Translations under genes and position numbers: made by a program
Shown here: positions 1-6,546 of the stretch, in pieces
Position numbering within the stretch: position 1 is the stretch's first letter
Layout of the letters: the number at the start of each line of letters is the position of its first letter
Notes under the pieces: generated by a model
The model's input: the letters and a program-made list of their open reading frames with translations, nothing else
What the model was told of the DNA's origin: nothing
Database searches by the model: none
DNA from: Halanaerobium sp964649895
GTDB lineage: Bacteria; Bacillota; Halanaerobiia; Halanaerobiales; Halanaerobiaceae
Reading direction: 5' to 3'
Assembly: GCA_964649895.1 (NCBI GenBank)
Contig: CAZYRX010000058.1
Span: forward strand, 1-12,345
Length of the DNA: 12,345 nt

Positions 1-781
1 TTAAATCAAAATCCATCTCACCAGGTTTTGCATAACCCATGATAGCATTCATGTTAGCACCATCATAATATATTAATCCACCAGCATCATGGACAATCTT
101 TGTTATCTCAAGTATATCTTCTTCAAATATGCCAAGTGTATTTGGATTAGTAAGCATTAAAGCTGCTGTATCTTCACCCACTGCCTCTTTAAGTTCCTTA
201 AGGTCAACCATTCCTCGTTCATTTGATGCAATTTCTATCACATCATATCCGGCCATGATTGCACTTGCCGGATTCGTTCCATGTGCAGAATCAGGTACTA
301 TAACCTTTGTTCTTTCTTCATCGCGATCTTCAAAATATTTTTTTACTATCATTAGAGATGTAAATTCACCATGAGCACCAGAAGCAGGCTGCAGAGTTAT
401 TTCATCCATACCACTTATTTCTGCTAAGTCCAACTTCAATTGATAAAGAATTTCTAATGAACCTTGAACATCTTCTACTTCTTGGTATGGATGCAGATAG
501 CTTAGCTTAGTCATTCTTGCTATTCTTTCATTTCTTTTTGGATTATATTTCATTGTACATGACCCAAGTGGATAAATACCTGAATCAACTCCATAATTCA
601 TTTCACTCAAAGCAGTATAGTGTCTTACTACATCTACTTCACTAACCTCTGGCAGATCTAAATCATCGCGCAGATAGTCTTTTATATCATTCTCTAAGCT
701 GCTTTCTGTTACCTCAAGTGGTGGTAAAGAATAAGCTGTACGTCCAGGACTGCTGTAATCTTTAATTAATTTCTCTTCCAC
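1..781 (-). CDS. gcvPB: Glycine dehydrogenase (decarboxylating) subunit 2, 3' end cut off by window edge
   Basis: This is the C-terminal half-enzyme of the split P protein of the glycine cleavage system. With GcvPA it decarboxylates glycine and passes the aminomethyl group to lipoyl-GcvH in the cytoplasm. The first 260 residues are visible; the family is usually about 480-490 residues, so nearly half is missing. Visible family motifs include SSPGRTAYSLPPL near the N-terminus (10-22), GSCTMKYNPK (73-82), QPASGAHGE (131-139), DSAHGTNPAS (164-173) and YYDGANMNAIMG (238-249). The PLP-binding lysine of the family lies just past the last visible residues, so it cannot be checked here. The start is GTG at 781, directly abutting the gcvPA stop (TAA then GTG), with ribosome binding site GGAGGTG at 788-794, 6 bases away. 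It is the last visible gene of the gcv operon and is probably translationally coupled to gcvPA. Confidence 0.96.
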   Translation of the reverse strand, partial: MEEKLIKDYSSPGRTAYSLPPLEVTESSLENDIKDYLRDDLDLPEVSEVDVVRHYTALSEMNYGVDSGIYPLGSCTMKYNPKRNERIARMTKLSYLHPYQEVEDVQGSLEILYQLKLDLAEISGMDEITLQPASGAHGEFTSLMIVKKYFEDRDEERTKVIVPDSAHGTNPASAIMAGYDVIEIASNERGMVDLKELKEAVGEDTAALMLTNPNTLGIFEEDILEITKIVHDAGGLIYYDGANMNAIMGYAKPGEMDFDL

Positions 782-2119
782 TTAAAGCACCTCCAGTTTT
801 TCTGCGAATTTATCTAGCTCTTCTTTTGTTTTCTTTTCTGTAACAGCTATCAAAAGCCCTTCTTTTCCTATTTTATCCAAATTATAGCCAGCAATTATAT
901 TATCTTTGGCAAGCTGTGTTTTTATTTCTTCGCTTTTTTTAACACTTTTAACAACAAACTCATGGAAAAAATTATTTTTGTTGGCAACATCAAACCCGGG
1001 AATTTTATCAATTTTTTCAGCAAGGTAATGTGCCTTATGATATGACTGGTTTCCAACTTCTTTTAAACCCTTTTTACCCATAACAGCTAAATAAATAGTT
1101 GCCATAAGTGCATTCAGAGCTTCGTTTGTACATATATTGGAGGTAGCTTTTTCTCTTCTTATATGCTGTTCACGTGTCTGAAGTGTTAAAACAAAACCTT
1201 CTTTTCCATCAACATCAGTAGTTTTACCCACTATCCGTCCTGGCAGCTGTCTGAGCATTTTTCTTTCATCTCTACATGCCATAAATCCCAGGTAAGGGCC
1301 ACCATAATTAAGACCATTACCAAGATTTTGAGCTTCCCCAACAACTATATCTGCTCCATAATCAGAAGGAGGTTTTAAAACTCCAAGTAAAATAGGATTT
1401 GCAATCACAATAAAGATGACTTTCTTATTTTCTTCAATAATTTCGGCTATTTCATTCATTTTTTCTATTGAACCAAAAAAGTTTGGATATTGAACAATAA
1501 CAGCTGCTGTATCTTTATCTATGTTTTCTGCAATCTGAGAAGGATCTATTATTTCTGCTTCACTCTCTATTTCAACAAATTCAAGATCCTGGCCAGCTCC
1601 ATAAGTTTTGATAACCTCTCTATAGGCTGGATTAATTGTTTCTGGAAGTATAATCTTTTTATTTCTGGATATTCTTGCAGCCATAGTAACAGCCTCTGCT
1701 GCCGCTGAACCTCCATCCAGCATAGAAGCATTTGCAATACCCATCCCTGTCAGTTCTGAAATCATGCTCTGATATTCATATATTGCCTCTAAAGTTCCCT
1801 GGCTGAGTTCAGCCTGATATGGGGTGTAAGCTGTATAAAATTCTGAACGAGAAATCAAGTGATCAATTACCCCTGGTACATAATGATCATAAACTCCTGC
1901 TCCTAAAAATGAGAGCTGGTCAGCAAGACTTTTATTTTTAGAAGCTTTTTCTTGAGCCAAATTCATTAATTCCAGCTCAGAAATACCAGAATCGATTTTT
2001 AAATCTTCTTCAAGAGCAACTTCTTCAGGGATCATTTTAAAAAGATCTTCTACAGCATTAACACCAATGGTTTTAAGCATTTTCTCTGTTTCTGCTGTAG
2101 TATTAGAAATATAATCCAT
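782..2119 (-). CDS. gcvPA: Glycine dehydrogenase (decarboxylating) subunit 1
   Basis: This is the N-terminal half of the P protein, encoded separately as in many Gram-positive bacteria, archaea and thermophiles. It pairs with GcvPB to form the PLP-dependent glycine decarboxylase. At 445 residues it matches the usual GcvPA length and looks complete. Visible family signatures are FLGAGVYDHYVP (71-82), TAYTPYQAE (96-104) and NASMLDGGSAAAEA (130-143), and the overall fold is that of an aminotransferase class V-like enzyme. The start is ATG at 2119, two bases after the gcvH stop, behind GAGGAGGA at 2126-2133, which lies inside the gcvH C-terminal codons. The tight spacing on both sides (2 bases to gcvH, 0 to gcvPB) says these three genes are cotranscribed and coupled. 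I see no frameshift or missing region. Confidence 0.97.
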   Translation of the reverse strand: MDYISNTTAETEKMLKTIGVNAVEDLFKMIPEEVALEEDLKIDSGISELELMNLAQEKASKNKSLADQLSFLGAGVYDHYVPGVIDHLISRSEFYTAYTPYQAELSQGTLEAIYEYQSMISELTGMGIANASMLDGGSAAAEAVTMAARISRNKKIILPETINPAYREVIKTYGAGQDLEFVEIESEAEIIDPSQIAENIDKDTAAVIVQYPNFFGSIEKMNEIAEIIEENKKVIFIVIANPILLGVLKPPSDYGADIVVGEAQNLGNGLNYGGPYLGFMACRDERKMLRQLPGRIVGKTTDVDGKEGFVLTLQTREQHIRREKATSNICTNEALNALMATIYLAVMGKKGLKEVGNQSYHKAHYLAEKIDKIPGFDVANKNNFFHEFVVKSVKKSEEIKTQLAKDNIIAGYNLDKIGKEGLLIAVTEKKTKEELDKFAEKLEVL

Positions 2120-2121
2120 CC

Positions 2122-2505
2122 TTATTCCTCCTCTAGAAATTCAGTATACTCCTCTGCTGTAAGTAATTCATCCAGTTCAGTATCATCAAAGGGATCAATC
2201 TTTATAAGCCACCCATCACCATATGGATCTTCATTAATTAATTCTGGGTGATCCAGCAGTTCTTCATTAACTTCAACTACTTTTCCCCCTAATGGTATAA
2301 ATGTATCAGACACAGCCTTAACAGATTCCAGTACACCAAAACTATCCCCTGTTTCAAACTCTTCTTCAACTTCAGGTAGTTCAGCAAAAACAATATCTCC
2401 AAGTTCTTCCTGAGCAAAGTCAGAAATACCAATTACTAATATGTCGTCCTCTTCTCTAACCCACTCATGATCCTTTGAATACAGCAGATCATCTTTTACA
2501 CTCAT
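2122..2505 (-). CDS. gcvH: Glycine cleavage system H protein (lipoyl carrier)
   Basis: GcvH carries the lipoyl arm that shuttles the aminomethyl group between the P, T and L proteins. It is 127 residues, the normal length for the family. The lipoylation site is clear: ESVKAVSD (60-67) with the modified lysine at residue 63. The N-terminal KDHEWV (11-16) and the Gly-Asp preceding the lipoyl hairpin are also typical. The C-terminus is very acidic and ends in three glutamates. The start is ATG at 2505, with an excellent ribosome binding site AAGGAGGAG at 2511-2519. The gene is separated from gcvT by 91 bases of AT-rich DNA that contains a possible internal promoter. The enzyme attaching lipoate is not encoded in the window. 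Confidence 0.98.
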   Translation of the reverse strand: MSVKDDLLYSKDHEWVREEDDILVIGISDFAQEELGDIVFAELPEVEEEFETGDSFGVLESVKAVSDTFIPLGGKVVEVNEELLDHPELINEDPYGDGWLIKIDPFDDTELDELLTAEEYTEFLEEE

Positions 2506-2543
2506 TTTAACTCCTCCTTATAATTTTTAAATTATTTAAAATA

Positions 2544-2573
2544 ATAATATAAGCGATTTTACAAACACTTCAA
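2544..2573 (-). promoter_or_regulatory. Possible internal sigma-A promoter before gcvH
   Basis: In the gcvT-gcvH gap the minus strand reads TTGAAG (2568-2573), an 18-base spacer, then TATTAT (2544-2549). These match 4/6 and 5/6 of the sigma-A consensus, and the ATG of gcvH lies about 40 bases further on. Such AT-rich DNA gives chance matches easily. If real, it would give gcvH-gcvPA-gcvPB some transcription independent of the glycine riboswitch. Confidence 0.3.
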
Positions 2574-2596
2574 GATTTTTTAACTTCTTATACTTT

Positions 2597-3670
2597 TCAA
2601 AGAAAGGGAAGTTCTACTACTTCAGCTTCTACAAAACGATCCCTAATTTTTATCTGTATTTTACTTCCAAGCTCAGAATATTCTTCAGCAAGATATCCCA
2701 TAGCAATACTTTTTTTGAGACTAGGGGAATAACTACCACTAGTAACCCGGCCAATTTTTTTGCTGTCAGCATATATTTCATATCCATGTCGAGCCATTCC
2801 TCTGCCAGTAATAATAAAGCCTTTAAGCCTGCGGCTGCAGCAATTTTCTTTTATTTTAATCAGACTCTCTCTTCCAATAAAATCATCACCATCAAGATCA
2901 ACAGTCCAGCCCAAACCTGCTTCTATTGGATTTGTGCTTTCATCAATATCATTACCATAAAGAGCATAACCTTTTTCCAGACGCAGTGTGTTCCTTGCTC
3001 CAAGACCTGCCGGCATTAATTTAAATTCTTCTCCAGCTTTGATCAGTATCTGCCAGATTTCTTCTGCTTTCTCTGCTGAAAAATAGAGTTCATAGCCTAA
3101 TTCTCCAGTATAACCTGTTCGAGAAATTATCATATCTACACCTGCCGCTTCTGCCTCTATAAAATGATAGTAGTCAATACTCTCCAATTCAGCATCAGTC
3201 AGCTGTTTTAATATACTTTTCGATTCAGGCCCCTGAAGTGCAAGCATTGCATAGTAATCAGATAAATCCTCAACTTTTGTTTCAGTATGTATATTTTCTT
3301 TAATCCAATTATAATCCTTAATTTTATTTGCAGCATTTACAACAAGTAAATAGCTGTCTTCTCCCAGCATGTAAACAAGAAGGTCATCAATAATACCACC
3401 ATCTTCCTTACAGATAGGAGTATATAATACCTTACCATATTCAAGTTTATTAAGATTATTGCTAATTAACATTTGTACAGATTGAGCTGCTTTTTCTCCG
3501 CTGATCATTATTTCTCCCATATGACAGATGTCAAAGAGTCCACAATGATTTCTTACAGCATGATGTTCATCAATAATACTGCTGTATTCTACCGGCATTT
3601 CCCAGCCACCAAAGTCTGTCATTTTAGCTCCCAAAACATTATGTGTGTGGTGTAATGGAGTCTTTTTCAT
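2597..3670 (-). CDS. gcvT: Glycine cleavage system T protein (aminomethyltransferase)
   Basis: GcvT transfers the methylene carbon from aminomethyl-lipoyl-GcvH to tetrahydrofolate, releasing ammonia and giving 5,10-methylene-THF. The 357-residue length is normal. Visible signatures are HNVLGAKMTDFGGWEMPVEY (10-29), GGIIDD (91-96, where the second Asp matches the position of the catalytic Asp known for this family), ALQGPES, SRTGYTGELGYELYF and the folate-site region GARNTLRLEKG. The start is ATG at 3670, with GGAGG at 3676-3680 five bases away. An upstream in-frame TTG at 3685 would swallow that ribosome binding site and was not used. It is the first gene of the gcv operon, lying directly downstream of a glycine riboswitch and terminator, so its expression should respond to glycine. 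The stop is TGA at 2597-2599. Confidence 0.97.
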   Translation of the reverse strand: MKKTPLHHTHNVLGAKMTDFGGWEMPVEYSSIIDEHHAVRNHCGLFDICHMGEIMISGEKAAQSVQMLISNNLNKLEYGKVLYTPICKEDGGIIDDLLVYMLGEDSYLLVVNAANKIKDYNWIKENIHTETKVEDLSDYYAMLALQGPESKSILKQLTDAELESIDYYHFIEAEAAGVDMIISRTGYTGELGYELYFSAEKAEEIWQILIKAGEEFKLMPAGLGARNTLRLEKGYALYGNDIDESTNPIEAGLGWTVDLDGDDFIGRESLIKIKENCCSRRLKGFIITGRGMARHGYEIYADSKKIGRVTSGSYSPSLKKSIAMGYLAEEYSELGSKIQIKIRDRFVEAEVVELPFL

Positions 3671-3682
3671 TTTTTCCTCCTT

Positions 3683-3722
3683 CAAAAAAAACAGGGAGCC
3701 GGAATTAAATCCGACTCCCTGT
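3683..3722 (-). terminator. Intrinsic terminator of the glycine riboswitch expression platform
   Basis: The minus-strand RNA has a 13-bp stem: the arm at 3710-3722 pairs with 3691-3703 (one G-U pair) around a 6-base loop at 3704-3709. It is followed by eight U residues (3684-3691, the first inside the stem). This is a textbook Rho-independent terminator. It sits between the riboswitch aptamer and gcvT, and its U tract ends only 1-3 bases before the gcvT ribosome binding site. It is therefore an attenuator rather than the end of another gene. The 5' arm contains GGGAGU, which can pair for about 5 bp with the 3' end of the aptamer (ACUCU), a plausible competing fold. Confidence 0.9.
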
Positions 3723-3740
3723 TCACTTTAAATATTATGT

Positions 3741-3838
3741 CCAGAGTTTCGTCCAGCTGAATTCTTTTTGCCTGAGAGTTTCGGTTCTCCTTGCTCCTTC
3801 GGCGCCATCATAATGGTCTCTCATTCAGCCTTCACCCG
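3741..3838 (-). promoter_or_regulatory. Glycine riboswitch (one visible aptamer) controlling gcvT-gcvH-gcvPA-gcvPB
   Basis: The minus-strand leader carries the conserved glycine-aptamer segments in order: GAGAGACC, then GGCGCCGAAGGAGCAA (about 3792-3807), then AAACUCUCAGGCAAAAAGAA (about 3763-3782), then GGACGAAACUCUGG (3741-3754). The GAGAG/CUCUC arms pair, and CCAU-UAUG-AUGG forms an inner hairpin. These match the first aptamer of the Bacillus subtilis gcvT leader closely. No second full aptamer follows: about 18 bases separate the last conserved segment from the terminator stem. The switch lies between a promoter and a terminator upstream of glycine-degrading genes, so glycine is expected to raise expression as in related gcvT switches. 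The direction is inference from the family, not visible in the sequence. Confidence 0.93.
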
Positions 3839-3856
3839 ATGTATTTTCTTTACTTT

Positions 3857-3885
3857 ATTATATCTTATTTCTTCAATTATTGCAA
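3857..3885 (-). promoter_or_regulatory. Sigma-A type promoter of the gcv operon
   Basis: On the minus strand, TTGCAA (3880-3885) is followed by a 17-base spacer and a perfect TATAAT (3857-3862). Transcription would begin near 3850, giving a leader of about 180 bases that contains the whole riboswitch and terminator before gcvT. The position just 5' of the aptamer makes this the natural promoter for the operon. Confidence 0.8.
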
Positions 3886-3889
3886 AAAT

Positions 3890-4122
3890 AAATTTTTTTC
3901 TCTAAATCCTTGAAGTTAGTTTCATTTTGTAATATTCTTAAATCAAGTTCCGAGGGGCCTCACTCCTTTCTTTTTGAATTGTCCTTGTGAGGCTCCTTCT
4001 TTATTTGTATTAAAATTCCTGCCTATTTACATAAATCAATTCTTAATTCCCACTTTTATTTTACACTAACTTTCTTTACATTTTTTTGATAATATTTGCG
4101 AAAAAATCTTATTCAACACAAA
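3890..4122. other. Gene-free stretch between DUF554 and the gcv promoter
   Basis: Together with the riboswitch leader this forms a 452-base gap without protein genes. Apart from the stem-loop at 3952-3998, the segment is AT-rich. I see no convincing open reading frame, tRNA, repeat family or classic terminator for the upstream par/DUF554 transcript. No U tract follows a stem on the minus strand. Confidence 0.6.
3952..3998. other. Long-armed stem-loop of unknown function
   Basis: The arms 3952-3963 and 3987-3998 pair around a 23-base loop. Read as plus-strand RNA they form 12 continuous pairs including two G-U pairs, and the 3' arm is followed by a U-rich run (CUUUAUUU). Read as minus-strand RNA the same arms give about 10 pairs with an internal A-C mismatch and no U-rich tail. 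It is GC-rich compared with its surroundings, so the fold is unlikely to be accidental. It could be a terminator-like element acting on plus-strand transcripts, a 3'-end structure of the DUF554 mRNA, or a small RNA. None of these can be chosen from the sequence alone. Confidence 0.5.
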
Positions 4123-4809
4123 TTAAAAAACAAAAGCTGCCAGTATTATAGCAACTGCAAGTGAAGGAAGTAAGTTGCCGGTTTTAATTTTTGTTTTGCC
4201 AAGCATATTAAATCCAATCGCAGCAATTAAAAGACCTCCTGTAGATGTCATTATTCTAATCATATCTTGAGTTAAAAAAGCCTCTGCCCAGCCCGCCAAA
4301 ATAGTAATACTTCCCTGATATATGAAAATAGGTATAACAGAAAATGCCACTCCAATACCGGTGCTTGCAGCAAAAGCAACAGCTGTAGTACCATCAAGCA
4401 ATGATTTTGTAAATAATATGCTGGGATCACCGTTTAATCCATCCTGAATAGAGCCCATAATTGCCATAGCCCCTACACAATAGATGAGACTTGCCTGAAC
4501 AAATCCCTGCACAAAAAGATCATCTTTGCCGCCAATTTTATTTTTTATTCCCTGACCAAAGTTATTTAATTTGGTTTCAATTTCAAGAAGTTCACCAATA
4601 ACTGCACCAATCACCAGACTAAATATCACAAGTAAAATATCTTCTGATTTCTCTATGCTAAAAGCCATTTGAAATCCAATCAAAAGAACAGCCAGACTTA
4701 TACCATGGATTACAGAAGTTTGAATTTTTTCTGGGAATTTGCCTCTAAAAAGAATACCAACAGTGCTTCCGGCGAGTACTGCACCAATATTTACTATAGT
4801 CCCTATCAT
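4123..4809 (-). CDS. DUF554 family integral membrane protein
   Basis: This is a 228-residue, very hydrophobic protein with about seven predicted membrane segments (near 2-21, 34-50, 57-75, 103-122, 138-158, 160-178 and 211-228; another near 190-204 is possible). It carries the hallmarks of the DUF554 family (YqgA/YdfK-like): glycine-rich MIGTIVNIGAVLAG at the N-terminus, IGELLEIE (71-78), CVGAMAIMGSIQDGLNGD (111-128), KSLLDGTTAVAFA (135-147), GIGVAFS and YQGS (164-167). The family has no well-established function to my knowledge, and none is claimed here. It starts with ATG at 4809 behind AGGTGG (4816-4821), 82 bases after parB, with a parS site in the gap. I see no promoter of its own, so read-through from parB is likely. 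Confidence 0.9.
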   Translation of the reverse strand: MIGTIVNIGAVLAGSTVGILFRGKFPEKIQTSVIHGISLAVLLIGFQMAFSIEKSEDILLVIFSLVIGAVIGELLEIETKLNNFGQGIKNKIGGKDDLFVQGFVQASLIYCVGAMAIMGSIQDGLNGDPSILFTKSLLDGTTAVAFAASTGIGVAFSVIPIFIYQGSITILAGWAEAFLTQDMIRIMTSTGGLLIAAIGFNMLGKTKIKTGNLLPSLAVAIILAAFVF

Positions 4810-4844
4810 TAAAAACCACCTATCTATTCTCTAATGATCAAAAA

Positions 4845-4860
4845 TGTTTCACGTGAAACA
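4845..4860. promoter_or_regulatory. parS: parS centromere site, perfect 16-bp palindrome (parB-DUF554 gap)
   Basis: The sequence TGTTTCACGTGAAACA is an exact match to the chromosomal parS consensus known from Bacillus subtilis and most bacteria. ParB loads here with CTP and spreads; ParA then moves the complex. The palindrome extends to 20 bp (4843-4862). It lies in the 82-base gap directly after parB, a usual place for origin-proximal parS. On the minus strand the palindrome is followed by five T residues, so in RNA it could also form a small hairpin. Confidence 0.97.
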
Positions 4861-4891
4861 TTCTATGCTTTTTATAAAAATAATTGTGATG

Positions 4892-5740
4892 TTAATTTAA
4901 CTTTTCAATGATTTCTTCCAATTTATCAAAAGAATCCAGTTCAATAGTTAATAAATTGTTTTTTTTGCGTTTTTTAATTTTAACGGGGCTGCCTAAACTT
5001 TTTTCAAGTTTTTCAGCAGCATACAGCCAGTCTTCAGAAAGTTTTTCTTTTTTATTTTTTTCCGTGCTTTTTTCCAATGGATTTTTTAGTTTTTCTACAT
5101 AATTTTCAGTTTCTCTAACTGTTAAATCCTGTATGATTATATTTTCGCAGGCTGCAGTTTGTGTTGTCTCTTCATCCAAAGACAATAGAGCTCTTGCATG
5201 GCCAACACTTATGCTTCCCCTAGACAGGTGACTTTTAACTTTATCAGATAAATTGAGTAATCTCACCATGTTTGCTATTGTCGATCTGTTTTTTCCGACC
5301 CGCTCCGCAAGTGCAGACTGAGTTAAATCAAAATTATCAATCATCTCTTTATATGCTTTGGCTTCTTCAATAGGGTCCAGATCCTCTCTCTGTAAGTTTT
5401 CAATCAGTGCTATTTCAAGCATCTCCTGATCATCAAAATCTCTAATTACAGCTGGTATTCTATCAAGGTTCAACATTTGAGAAGCCCGCCAACGCCTTTC
5501 CCCTGCCACTAACTGATATTTTTCAGCTTTAATTTTTCTAACTGTAATCGGCTGGATTAATCCTTTTTCTTTTATCGATGCAGCCAGCTCTTTTAAAGCT
5601 TCTTCATCAAAATTTGTCCTTGGTTGAAAAGGGTTTGCTTCAATTTGATCTATAAAAATCTCATCAACTCTACTTTGGTCTATATTTTCATCATTTTTAA
5701 TAAGAGCACTTAAACCTTTACCTAATCTTTTTTTACTCAC
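4892..5740 (-). CDS. parB: Chromosome-partitioning protein ParB (Spo0J)
   Basis: ParB is the CTP-dependent DNA clamp that loads at parS and drives origin segregation with ParA. The 282-residue protein has the full layout: N-terminal KKRLGKGLSALI (3-14), a basic segment like the ParA-stimulating tail of the family; the CTP-binding domain with NPFQPR (36-41), GERRWRA (80-86) and ENLQREDLDPIEEA (114-127); a helix-turn-helix (139-164); and a C-terminal dimerisation domain. Positions known to set parS versus Noc-site choice read R152, M158, N163 and G180; R152 and G180 are the ParB-type residues. The start is GTG at 5740, overlapping the parA stop by 8 bases, with GAGGAA at 5751-5756. The in-frame ATG at 5836 lies deep in parA and would replace the conserved N-terminus with an unrelated extension, so it was not used. 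Confidence 0.96.
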   Translation of the reverse strand: MSKKRLGKGLSALIKNDENIDQSRVDEIFIDQIEANPFQPRTNFDEEALKELAASIKEKGLIQPITVRKIKAEKYQLVAGERRWRASQMLNLDRIPAVIRDFDDQEMLEIALIENLQREDLDPIEEAKAYKEMIDNFDLTQSALAERVGKNRSTIANMVRLLNLSDKVKSHLSRGSISVGHARALLSLDEETTQTAACENIIIQDLTVRETENYVEKLKNPLEKSTEKNKKEKLSEDWLYAAEKLEKSLGSPVKIKKRKKNNLLTIELDSFDKLEEIIEKLN

Positions 5741-6494
5741 TAGATACCACTTCCTCTGCCAGCTTTCTATATGCTTCTGCTCCCTTTGAATTGGAACTAT
5801 ACTCAAGAATTGATGTTCCAAAACTTGGAGCCTCACTTAAACGAACATTTCTGGGTATAATTGTATTGAACATCAAATCCGAAAAATATTCTTCTACTTC
5901 TTCGATAACCTGTTCTGATAAATTTGTTCTAGCATCATACATGGTCATCAGAACACCTTCTATCCTCAAATCAGGATTTAAATTTTTGCGCACCAATTCG
6001 ATTGTATTCATAAGCTGCCCAAGACCCTCCATAGCATAATATTCACATTGAATTGGAACCATAACACTATCTGCAGCTGTTAAAGCATTAAGAGTCAAAA
6101 GTCCCAGTGATGGTGGGCAGTCAATGATAATAAAGTCATAATCCTCATTAATTTCTACTAGAGATTTTTTCAAACGACTTTCTCTTGATATTATTGATAC
6201 TAATTCGATTTCAGCACCTGCAAGTTCAATATTAGCAGGTATTAAATCCAAATTATCTGTTTCTGTTTCCATAATTACACTAAAAACAGATTCAGCTTCA
6301 ATTAAAATATCATAGCTTGTATATTCTAATTCAGATTTCTCTACCCCGAGACCACTGCTGGCATTCCCTTGTGGGTCAAGATCAATTAAAAGCACTTTTT
6401 TACCTGCTTCTGCTAGACCTGCTCCGAGATTTACAGCTGTTGTACTTTTGCCAACACCACCCTTCTGATTGACAATAGCTATTTTTTTTCCCAT
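5733..6494 (-). CDS. parA: Chromosome-partitioning ATPase ParA (Soj)
   Basis: ParA is the ATPase that binds nucleoid DNA as an ATP dimer and is released by ParB at parS, pulling origins apart; in Bacillus the homologue also modulates DnaA. The 253-residue length matches Soj. The deviant Walker A motif KGGVGKST is at 11-18, with the signature lysine K11 and the P-loop lysine K16. Walker A' is LIDLDPQGN (37-45) and Walker B is IIIDCPPSLG (122-131). The QCEYYAMEGLGQL region is typical of Soj. There is no N-terminal helix-turn-helix extension, so it is a chromosomal-type ParA. The start is ATG at 6494 with GAGGTG at 6500-6505. It follows noc by 52 bases and overlaps parB by 8, indicating a noc-parA-parB transcript. 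Confidence 0.97.
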   Translation of the reverse strand: MGKKIAIVNQKGGVGKSTTAVNLGAGLAEAGKKVLLIDLDPQGNASSGLGVEKSELEYTSYDILIEAESVFSVIMETETDNLDLIPANIELAGAEIELVSIISRESRLKKSLVEINEDYDFIIIDCPPSLGLLTLNALTAADSVMVPIQCEYYAMEGLGQLMNTIELVRKNLNPDLRIEGVLMTMYDARTNLSEQVIEEVEEYFSDLMFNTIIPRNVRLSEAPSFGTSILEYSSNSKGAEAYRKLAEEVVSSE

Positions 6495-6546
6495 CTTTTC
6501 ACCTCTTTAACTTTTGGCTTAATTTCTTCGATAACTATTAAGTTAA

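Noticed and set aside
129..374. Plus-strand open frames opposite gcvPB and most other genes
   Set aside because: They are low-complexity, Ser/Phe/Ile-rich antisense shadows of clear minus-strand genes, without ribosome binding sites or recognisable domains.
991..1004. CCCGGG core with an AAT flank, resembling a Noc binding site
   Set aside because: Only 9 of 14 positions match ATTTCCCGGGAAAT and the second half-site is wrong; it lies within gcvPA coding sequence.
1168..1182. TTCACGTGTCTGA, sharing the CACGTG core of parS
   Set aside because: The flanks do not form the palindrome; only the core hexamer and part of one arm match, as expected by chance.
5741..5836. Upstream ATG giving a 32-residue longer ParB
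   Set aside because: The extension lies inside parA in another frame, has no family similarity, and the conserved ParB N-terminus begins at the GTG at 5740.
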